A stretch of 64,000 nt of DNA from Caenorhabditis elegans (Eukaryota > Nematoda > Chromadorea > Rhabditida > Rhabditidae). The notes under the pieces are model-generated. The model was not told where the DNA came from, did no database searches, and was given only the letters and a program-made list of their open reading frames with translations. The stretch is from assembly GCF_000002985.6 (NCBI RefSeq), contig NC_003279.8, positions 2,666,001 to 2,730,000 of the forward strand, read 5' to 3'. Position 1 is the stretch's first letter, and each line of letters begins with the position of its first letter. The position numbers and the translations under genes are program-made. Positions 47,601-56,518 of this stretch are shown here, in pieces.

Positions 47601-50600
47601 ACCATTATAGGCAAGTTTCAGAAAGAAATTACGCGAAAAATCAGACAAAAATCGTTGGCCGAGTTTTTGCTTTTTCTAGGCCACGTAGAAAAATCAATTA
47701 CCTGTATTTTTTGTTTTTATATCTTGGAAGCTCCTGATTCTCAAAATGATTTTAAAAAACAAATTTTAATCAGCTTTTTCTTTTAACTTTTTGAACAAAT
47801 TAGAGCATACTGCAAATCCTGGAGAATCTAAAATTCCAAAAAATTTCCAGATGCGTCTTCTACCTATCCCTGTGCATCTTCATCTCCTCCCTCCCATACC
47901 TCACGCCACTCTTCATCGATGCTCCGATCCGATCCTGCCACGCACTTGGAAACGGGCGGTCATACCTGTCAATCGGAACATTTGACAATTCATATTGTCT
48001 TGCCTCATTCCTTCTTAACTACTTCTTCAGTACAGCGGCTGCCCTTTGGTGGTTAATGTTCTCATTTACACTGTAAGCCACTTATTATGTCAGTTAATCC
48101 CACCATGGGAATATTGTAGGTATTTGAGCGGTGGAAGGAAATGGGTGCCAGAAGGTATCGAAGCATGCAGTAGTTATGTGCATTTTGTTGCCTGGGGATT
48201 GTCGTCGCTGGCCACGATTATTGTGCTCATTTTCAACAAAGTCGACGCGAGTGAGCTCACCGCTCTTTGCTCCGTTGGGAATTTGAATTCGATTGCGTTG
48301 CTCTGGTTTGTGATTGTTCCCCGAACTATTTGCATTGTTATTGGAACATGTTTTATTGTTGGAGGATTTGCGAGCATGTGCAGAGAGAGAATTAGTTTCA
48401 GAACAAGGGTGAGTTTTATTAAATGGCCGAATTTTTTATCTCTTTTTCTAGGCCACTCATTTTTGAACGATTTTTGTGCGCTAACATCGATGCACCATGT
48501 TAGAAAATATAGAAATTACCTATTTTCAGTAATTTTTTCTAATTTTTCTAATCTAAAATATTTTTATAAAGTCTTGAAAAAGCTTGGAAAAAATCTGAAA
48601 AATTAAAAAAAATTTCAAAAATAGACTTACTCATCCGAGACGAGCTCAAAAATCAACGCTGAAAAAAAAATCCGCATTTTTCGTAGATCACACCGTAAAA
48701 AAATCAATAAAATTTATCGATTTTCAGGGCACAGACACATCGAAATTGGAGAAACTAATGGTGAAAATGGGCTTCTTCTGTGCTTTATTCATCCTTCCCA
48801 ACGTCATCGAACTTGTCTGTCAATGCTATAAATTCATGATTCTCACCCAATGGACCCGAATGACAATTGACTGTAAACAACAGTCAGGTGCATGTCATCG
48901 GCCGACACCGCCGCAGGCTGAAATTTACATGACCGCCGTAATTTCCAGTCTCGCCACAGGATTCTCGTGTCTGATGTGGGTGTTGTCGGCGAAGACCGTC
49001 CACGCCTGGAAGAACTTCATCTTCTGTGGAATGTGCTCGTCGGCGCCGGTTAAAGTGAGTAAGGAAATGTGCTCTATTGAAAATTGCTTGACTGACTTTT
49101 TGTTAGGAAGAGAAACAAAAATTTGTACAGTTACAGTTACAATACAGTTTGAAAAAAACATTTCCTGATTATTACGGTAACATTAAATTCTGAGAATACG
49201 TATTGCACAGCACATTTGACGCGCAAAATATCTCGAAGCGAAAACTACAGTAATTCTTTAATTTACTACGGTAGTGCTTGTGTCGATTTACGGAAATCAT
49301 TTATTAATGGATAATTTTTTTAAAGTAAACACAATACCGAAAAAATGTCACAATTCATTTGAGATCCCGTAAATCGACACAAGCGCTACAGTAGTCAATT
49401 AAAGAATTACTGTAGTTTTCGCTATGACATATTTTGCGCGTCAAATATGTTGTAATATACATTCTCAGAATTTTGTATTATTTTGCTACAAAATGAGAAT
49501 ACAGGATAAATTGAATATTTTTCGCAAAAAAAGCGGATAATTCTAAATTTTGCTCGTAAAATAGAACGCATCGGACGCAATTACACCAACTTGACGCGCA
49601 AAACCAACAAAAAATTCTGAAATTGAGAATTTAAGCCCGAAAAAATCGTTTTTAAATAGTTTTTTATGCATTTTTTTTTGGAGGAATTGCTAAAATTGTT
49701 TTACAAAATTTAAAAAAAAAACGGTACTTGTGTATTACATGCCCTCATTTTAATGGTAATTTTTAAGCCATGAAAAATAAAAACGTGAACCACAATTTGT
49801 ATTTCTAGGCTTACAAGGGAACCCCGCACTTGATCCGTGGAAAGGACAAAGAAAAAGTATACCAATCGAAAGTTCATGTTACTGGCTACTCGAAAACAAA
49901 ATAAAATTCTGCCAGTTTTGCCTATAAATCTGAAATTTTTGCGTCTGAAAATTGGTCTTTGCGCCTCTTGATTTTCAATACTTTCTCACTGTCTTTCGTT
50001 GAAAACTATATTCTCACGTGTAAAAAAGGCTACACAAAAGTTTTACAACAGCGAACACCGATTGGATGGCCGAGTGGTTAATGCTATTTTTTATAAAACA
50101 TCTTGTCTTTGAAGCTATGCAGCTCCGTTGAAAAAAATCTCACAAAAAAGTGATCAACTAAAAAGTTGTAGATTATGACTTCATCTAAAACTTTTCAGAT
50201 GAACACTTTTACCAAAAAAAATTGGTTGTCGAGCTGGAAACTTTTGAAAAAGAGCTACAACTTTTTAGAATATTCTAGAAAGTATAACGTCTATATCTCG
50301 ACAACCAAATTTTTTTGGTGAAAGTTTTTCACTAAAAAATTCTAGATGAAGTTATAATCTACAACTTTTTAGTTGATCACTTTTTTGTCAGATTTTTTTC
50401 AACGGAGCTGCATAGCTTCAAAGACAAGATGTTTTATAAAAAATAGCATTAACCACTCGGCCATTCAATCGGTGTTCGCTGTTGTAAAACTTTTGTGTAG
50501 CCTTTTTTACACGTGAAAATATAGTTCTCAACGAAAGACAATGAGAAAGTATTGAAAATCATGAGGCGCAAAGACCAATTTTCAGACGCAAAAATTTCAG

Positions 50601-51355
50601 ATTTATAGGCAAAACTGGCAGAATTTTATTTTGTTTTCGAGTAGCCAGTAACATGAACTTTCGATTGGTATACTTTTTCTTTGTCCTTTCCACGGATCAA
50701 GTACGGGGTTCCCTTGTTAGGAAAAAAAACATTTTCTAAGACTAAAGAGGAAAAATGAAAAATGTATATGGAGAAATTAATGACAATTTAATTTAATTTG
50801 AAAATGAGGGCATGTAATTCACAAGTACCAAAAAACAATCTAAGGTGAGTATTTTTCGCAAAAAAAAGAAAATTTTAAATTGAGAAATTCCTTTTAAAAA
50901 AGCTTTTCTTTTTGAAAGCAACCAAAAAAACACAGCAATTATTACAGAAATACAAAATTCTGAGAATGCGTATTGCACAACACATTTGACGCGCAAAATA
51001 TCTCGAAGCGAAAACTACAGTAATTCTTTAAATGATTACTGTAGCCCTTGTGTCCATTTAAGCGCTACAGTTGTCATTTAAAGATTTACTGTAGTTTTCG
51101 CTTCGAGATATTTTGCGCGTCAGATATGTTGTGCAATACGCATTCTCAGAATTTTTTTGCTTCCGTAATGAACCAAACTTGACGCGCAAAATCCAAAATT
51201 TTCACTTAAAAATTTCGCAAATTTTTCAGAACCCAATCGAGCCATCAACACGTCCATTGCTCGAGCCACCAACTGCTCCGCCACCACAACCACCGGTATA
51301 CATGCAAATGGCGACGAATCCTCAGAATTCATGGAGACCCAGTAAGGTCGTCTGA
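41629..51355 (+). CDS. lin-17: Frizzled-family Wnt receptor LIN-17
   Basis: Exons 41629-41694, 42102-42206, 43920-44066, 45121-45405, 46439-46548, 47851-48072, 48120-48408, 48728-49054 and 51230-51355 give 558 residues, the known length of LIN-17. Residues 1-18 are a signal peptide. The extracellular cysteine-rich Wnt-binding domain has ten cysteines at 28, 36, 73, 82, 89, 100, 104, 111, 128 and 138. A Ser/Gly-rich linker leads to seven membrane segments starting at WSIWFAAANAG. The Dishevelled-binding motif KTVHAW is at 497-502, just inside the last membrane segment. The last exon gives a Pro-rich tail ending WRPSKVV. LIN-17 sets the polarity of asymmetric cell divisions. Long introns hold many repeats; the last (2.2 kb) holds an inverted duplication with an alternative terminal exon. 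Another ATG follows directly at 41632. Confidence 0.96.
42660..43375. repeat. diffuse TTTTAGGCCAAAATT repeat in lin-17 intron 2
   Basis: About 700 bp consists of many degenerate copies of a unit of roughly 15-25 bp mixing TTTAGTCCAAAAT, TTAGGCCAACATT and TTTTAGACAAA. It has the look of slippage-driven simple sequence and no coding potential. Confidence 0.7.
45952..46134. repeat. foldback repeat, same family as 21162-21365
   Basis: gtggtgtcaggctgtcc and tttgatctacaaaaaatgcg at the left are mirrored by gcatttcttgtagatcaa and ctctgacaccac at the right. It is in the intron after lin-17 exon 4. Confidence 0.75.
47068..47582. mobile_element. CGGCAA-module element, right end intact
   Basis: CGGCAAAT modules lie at 47068-47160 and 47380-47582. 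The right end reads ggcaactgccgcccactcctg, matching the GCCCACNCCTG terminus of the complete copy. The left CAG end is not recognisable. It lies in a lin-17 intron. Three tandem short units of GCCGGAATTGGAAATT occur at 47450-47520. Confidence 0.6.
49187..49472. repeat. palindromic element, copy 2
   Basis: Ends attctgagaata / tacattctcagaat, with inverted TTTGACGCGCAAAATAT and AAAACTACAGTAATTC blocks. It forms the outer left boundary of the inverted duplication in the last lin-17 intron. Confidence 0.85.
49809..49904 (+). CDS. lin-17: candidate alternative last exon of lin-17
   Basis: After the acceptor tgtatttctag at 49808, an open frame in the phase left by exon 8 encodes 31 residues beginning AYKGTPHLIRGKDKEK and ending GYSKTK before TAA. 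Use of this exon would give a 548-residue receptor with a short basic tail in place of the Pro-rich tail. It lies almost wholly inside the left arm of a large inverted repeat; the right arm holds a near-identical copy in antisense. It could be a true alternative terminal exon or a decoy. I have no transcript evidence. Confidence 0.45.
   Translation, partial: AYKGTPHLIRGKDKEKVYQSKVHVTGYSKTK
49813..50717. repeat. large foldback in last lin-17 intron
   Basis: Left arm 49813-about 50245 and right arm about 50290-50717 are near-perfect inverted copies around a loop of about 45 bp. Homology continues outward through 49722-49752 / 50802-50829 to the palindromic elements at 49187 and 50957, so the whole unit is nearly 2 kb. 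The arms contain the candidate alternative exon and a tRNA A-box-like tggccgagtgg (50067-50077, and inverted). Confidence 0.92.
50957..51153. repeat. palindromic element, copy 3
   Basis: Ends attctgagaatgcgtattgc and gcaatacgcattctcagaat. It is shorter than the copies at 22437 and 49187 because the centre is deleted. It forms the right boundary of the lin-17 intron duplication and ends 76 bp before the final exon. Confidence 0.85.
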
Positions 51356-51526
51356 GCGAGATTTTTCCGCGCCCATTTCATCCCAATTTCCCATGACAAA
51401 ACCGATGATCTTTATATTATTTTTTGTTTGTTTTTAATGCATTCAACCATCATTTCTTCTCTCTTTACTTTTGATTTACGGGTTTTTTCTACTTTTTCCG
51501 AAATTTTTTTTCTTCAAGGAAACTAT

Positions 51527-51532
51527 AATAAA
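51527..51532 (+). terminator. possible lin-17 polyadenylation signal
   Basis: AATAAA lies 172 bases after the lin-17 stop codon. It is the first canonical signal in the 3' flank. Confidence 0.45.
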
Positions 51533-51574
51533 AAATTTTTCACAAAAAACTTGTTGAGATTTTACACAATAATG

Positions 51575-51836
51575 CAGAGGTGGGCGGCAAACGATTTTTT
51601 TCCGGCAAATCGGCAATTTGCCGGAATTCAAAATTTCCGGCAAATTGGCAATTTGCCCGAATTGATATTTCCGGCAAACCGGCAAATTGCACGAATTTAA
51701 ATTTTTGGCAAATCGAAAAATTGCCGAAAATGAATATTTCCCGCAAATCGGCCAATTGCCGGAACTGAAGTTTTCGGCAAATCGGCATACTGGCAATTTC
51801 CCGATAAAAATTTGCCGAACGGCAATTCCACTCTTG
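51575..51836. mobile_element. hAT-like MITE with nearby empty site
   Basis: Starts cagaggtgggcgg and ends ccactcttg. Flanking 8-mers are caataatg (51567-51574) and tattaatg (51837-51844), a diverged target duplication. The interior is CGGCAAATCGGCAAATTGCC modules. A duplicated host segment at 52045-52080 reads cacaataatgatgggaa, that is, the same site without the element. Confidence 0.8.
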
Positions 51837-52127
51837 TATTAATGATGGGAATACGTTTTACTTTTTACTTTTAAATTTGGTTTATCGTTTTTTTTTGAAT
51901 TTTCAAATAAATTTGGAAAAAATTGAAAATATCCGGAAATTAAATTTAAACAAAAATTAAAACTTCAAAATTTCCAGTTTTCGTAATTTTTTGGAGGTTT
52001 TTAATGGTTTTTTTACAAAAAAAATTCGAATAAAATAATTTTTTACAAAAACTTGTTGAGATTTTACACAATAATGATGGGAATATAATGAATGAGAATA
52101 AATAGAAAAATTCAAAGAGATCAATAA

Positions 52128-55100
52128 TTATTTCTGAAGTTTAACTTTCGGAGGTTTGAATGCTGCACCCTTCAACGTCTTTCCCTTATCCTCTTTTTTC
52201 GCCTTTTTCGCCTGGAAATTTCTCCAGCTTCCGGAACGTTCGTCACGAGATTCTTCGTAGTTTTTCGCGAATTCTTCGGCCAGTTTACGCTTCTCTGCTG
52301 CTTGGACTAACGCTTCAGTTGAGCGGCGTCTGAAAAATTTTTGTGATTTTCTTAAAGGCAATTTTTGAATGCAAAAAATTGTTTTCAAATGAGTTTTCAG
52401 AAAAATGTAATTTTTAATACAACATTTTTTAGAGCAAAATTCGAAACTTCCCAAGAAATTCTAGATTTTAGATATTTTAACCCGAAATTTTGAGGTTTTC
52501 CGCTTTGGAAAATGAGAATTACCAATTATTGTATTTTTCTTTTAAAAAAGTCGGATTTTTATCAATTTATCTTATTTTCTTCAAGGATTTTCAGGAAAAC
52601 TTCAAAAAATATATGGTTTTGATATAAATAAACCTGAAAATTTTCAGAAATTTTTGGCAAATTCAATTTTTTTTAAATAATTTTTTTCTTAATATCTGTT
52701 CAATTTTTGCATTTTTTATTAAAAATTATTCAGTTTTTTGAAATAAATATCTGAAAAATCAATTGTATTTTATTTTTCTTAAAATTAAAAAAGTTTTCTT
52801 AAAAAAGAAACAGTAAAATTGCCAAATTTACTTTTTTTTTAATTTTTAAAAAATTGTTTTACATTTTTTACTTGATTTTAAGCAAAAAACCAAAAAAATT
52901 ACAAAATTAATTTTTTTAAATTGGAATTTTTCTTCTTTTGTTTCTTCTGAAAACTCGGATTTTTGTGATTTTATCTCAATTTTTCTTTGTTATTTCCGAT
53001 TTTTCTATTCCATTTTTTTTCAATTTTTTCAATTTTTTTCAATTTCTAATTAGAAATTGATCCTAATTCGGTTTTTCTCCAATTTACTATCAATTTCCCG
53101 TACTTTTCCTCATTCGCCCTCTCTTCAAGCATCTTTCTCTTCTTCTCTCGATCAGCAAACACTTTTGTTACAGTAATCCACAGAGCTTTCTTGTATCCAG
53201 CTGGATCATCTTCTTCAATCACATCTTCTTTTCCATCTTTTCGCAATTTTCGCTTTTTCTCCGACATCTGGAAGAAATTCGGTTTTTTTAAATGAATTTT
53301 TGAGAAAAAAAATATACAATTTTTGATTTTTGTTAACGATCTTGGAGGTAGGATTGCACAGTCTCCTCGGCGTCGAATTGGGCTGGGGCGCACTTGCTCA
53401 CACCTTGGCGCAGCCGGGGGAGGGAGTGAATCTTTTTAGTGTTGAAAAATAAACTTCGTCGTTTTTTAGCGTTGAAACGAATTTTTTCGCAGATTTCGAA
53501 CTTAAAATTTGTTTATTAGCACAAAATGAAATGAAAGACCATTAAAAGAGAAAATTTGGTCAAAAACTGAAGGAGGAGTAGGGATATTAAAAAATCAACG
53601 GTAAAAATGGTGTTTCTCTAAAGAAATCATATTTTTCTTGTATATTTCAAGTCACCCACCTTCGCGATCATCTTCTTCATCCTGAAGATAATTATCAAAA
53701 GAGGCGGGGCTGTAATTTTGGAATTCTAGCCTATTTTCCGCGTAATTTCTGAATTTCGGAAAATCCACAAAATGCGCTAGCAAAAACGCGAAACGCGCCA
53801 GTAAGCAGTTTTTTGTGCGCTTTCGATGACGAGGAGACTGTGGATTGTGGTTTTTTTTTGGTTTTTTTCAACAAAAAAATTGAAAAATGTATTTTTTAAA
53901 ATTTTATATATATATATATATTCCCTCGAATTTCGTTCACTTTTCATAATTTTTGTATAAAATTACAATTTTTCTTCGAAGAAACATAATTTTTTGATTA
54001 AAATTTGCTTCAAAAATTTTTTTTTTTAATTTTTAGGATACAAACTAATTTTTTTCGTGGTCTTGGATTTTCGAGTGAATTTTAAAAAAACAATTTTTAC
54101 AAAAAAACGAAAAATTTCCGAATTATATGAAATTTTTTGCGAAACTACGTTTTCTTCACAAAATAATCAAGAAAAAAACGATTTTTTTCCAAAAAAACGT
54201 TAAAAAAGTAAATTTTTGATAATTTACTTTTTTTCAATTTTTTGGAAAATTATTTTTAAAATAATACGCTTTTGGTTTATATCAGTAATTTTGTTTTTTT
54301 CTAGTTTTTTTTCCTCATTTTTTGAAGAAAAAAAATATAAAAAATAATTGTCTTCAGATTTGTTCAAAAAATATTTTGCGAAAATTGCAAATTTTTGGCT
54401 TTTTCTATTTTATTTTCACATCAACATAAATTAGAATTTTTTTTGTTCATTTTCTAAAAAAAAATTTTTTTGGATTTTTCGATTTTCAGTGAAAAACTAC
54501 AAAATAATGAGAAAAATGGGATGAATTTTTGTGATTTTTCTTTCGTTTTTTTTGATTAAAAAATCGAAAAAAAAAATCCAAATTTCGGCATTTTTTTTTT
54601 CCAGAAAAATCCAATTTTTTAAAAAATTTTCTCAGAATTTCCATGCAAATCTTCATAGTTGCTCCGTACCACAATAGCAAGCCGAGCTTTTCCCTCCGTA
54701 TAACAATCTTTGCATCGATTCAACTCAATCGGATCCTCCATTTGCTTAATCGCCTTCTTCACAATATCAAAAGCTTTGTCAGCACGTTCTCGATCATCTG
54801 GATTTTTATCCGGATGCACAAGTAGTGAGAGCTTCTTGTATTTCTTCTTAGCCGCCTCGATATCCGTGTCCAAATCGATTTGGAGCACTTCATATGGGTT
54901 AAGGTTCAAATATGTGGAACCGGGCTTCAAAAGTCGCTCGATTTGTTGCTCAGAAGTAAGAGCCGCGTCCTGTTGCTCCGTGGATTTTAGCTGGAAAAAT
55001 TTAAAAATGTTTTTAAAATTTTTAATGGTTTTTTTCAACTTTTTCAAAAAAAAATTGGTTTTTTTTCAAATTTTTCTCTTGAATTTAAAAATTTTTGAGA

Positions 55101-55469
55101 ATTATTTTTGAATTCCCGCGCATTTTCTGGCCATATTTTGTGGTTTTTCTTTGGATTTTTAAAAATTTCAGCCAAGTTTTCTTTAAAAAATAAAAATTTT
55201 ATTTGGAATTCGCGATTTTGAAGCCAATTTCAAAGTTTTGGCGAAATTTTATTTTTTTTATAGTTTTATAATTGATAGCCAGCTGAAAAAACTCGCTAAA
55301 ACTTCAAAATTGGCCCTAAAATCGATATTTCCACATAAAATTAATATTTTTTCGCGGAAAACTGTCTGAAAATTCGAAACATTCCAGAAAAACCAAGAAA
55401 TGTACACTTTTTTCAAATTTTTTGAAAAAAAAAACTTACATCCTGATAAAATGACTCAAACTGGGACAT
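52128..55469 (-). CDS. dnj-30: DNAJC8-type J-domain protein DNJ-30
   Basis: Exons on the minus strand: 55469-55440, 54990-54670, 53267-53104 and 52329-52128, giving 238 residues. The J domain (about 41-105) has HPD at 69-71, preceded by NLNPYEVLQID, which is close to human DNAJC8 (SPF31). The EEDDP motif and basic coiled region follow, and the C-terminus SWRNFQAKK...PPKVK matches the DNAJC8 tail. DNAJC8 associates with spliceosomes and is thought to recruit Hsp70 in the nucleus. The terminal segment is rich in Lys, as expected for nuclear localisation. A tttttccag acceptor six bases upstream of the ATG (55476-55478) suggests SL trans-splicing. Introns are extremely A/T-rich. dnj-30 is convergent with lin-17. 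Confidence 0.93.
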
Positions 55470-55470
55470 T

Positions 55471-56518
55471 TTTTGCTGGAAAAAATTTTTTTTTTAAAAT
55501 TAGATTTTAGGAAAAATATTAAGGAAAAAAATATATAGACAATAGCGACATTCAACGCAAAAAAATCGAAAATCTGAAGAAAAAATAAGGGAAAAAAAAC
55601 CAAATTTATTAAATTTGAAAAATGTCGACTAGAAATAATCTCAAAAGGGTCATGGATTGAGTACATAAAAACTAATTGCATATTATTTAAACGCGGAAAA
55701 ATCCGTATTTTAAAACCAAGTTGCAAACGCGCTCCTCTGCTAAAAGTTGGGTCTCGTTAGAAATGGCGGCCAAATCTAAATATTTTTAACAATTTTCGAT
55801 GATTTTCACCTCGAAACCAACGAAAAATCATTGAAAACTTTTGAAATTACGGTTTTCTCGCCAATACTTAAAGGTGGACTACGCTCAGTGGGGAAATTGC
55901 TTTAAAACATGCCCATGGGGCCACAATGACAGAATATCATGATAAAAAAATTCAAAAAAATTTTCTAGATTTTATGATTTTTTGAAAATTGAAAAAATCA
56001 CAGTTTTCAACCAATTATTTTTGAATTGAAAATGATTAAAACTCTGATATTCTGAGTTCCGACGACAACAAGCCTGAAATTAGTATATTCACAGTTTTAC
56101 TCATTTTCAATTACTTTTTAACAAACATTTTGCGTTTGTCTTTTTTATTTCTTTCATTTTCCGAGGAAAAAACATAGAAAATGAAGAAAATCAGTCAAAT
56201 AACGAGAATAAATAAAATTAATTAATAAAAATAATGCAAGCGCGCTCAATCGAACGAATCCGATTGGTGGAAATTCAAAAATAATTAGGTGAAAACTGTT
56301 ATTTTTCCAATTTTCAAAAAATTATATAAAATCTAGAAAATTTTTTTGAATTTTTATATCATGATATTCGGTCATTGTGGCCCCATAGGCGTGTTTTAAA
56401 GCAATTTCTCCACTGAGCGTAGTCCACCTTTAAGGAGACCCAACTATTATCCGTGGAGCGCGCTTGCACCACGATTTCAAAAAAGCACATTTTTCTGCGT
56501 TTACATAATAACAATATT
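55471..56518. other. spacer between dnj-30 and the CABLES gene
   Basis: About 1 kb on the minus strand separates the CABLES stop from the dnj-30 ATG. It is mostly a foldback element (55871-56431). No coding exon is seen. The two genes share orientation, but the gap is too long for a standard worm operon. Confidence 0.5.
55871..56431. repeat. foldback, GGTGGACTACGC...family
   Basis: The left end aaggtggactacgctcagtg is mirrored by the right end cactgagcgtagtccacctt. Inner blocks such as atatcatgat and gccccat(a/g)gg also mirror. Arms are about 250 bp around an A/T-rich centre. Confidence 0.88.

Noticed and set aside
51476-51796. Cys/Arg-rich minus-strand frames (CRKFRQIADLPE-like) here and in other CGGCAA regions
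   Set aside because: The same peptide pattern recurs in every CGGCAAAT module, so it is repeat-derived and not a protein family.
55470-56518. Operon linking the CABLES gene and dnj-30
   Set aside because: The same-strand gap is about 1 kb and filled by a foldback; worm operon gaps are usually near 100 bp. SL2 use cannot be seen from DNA.
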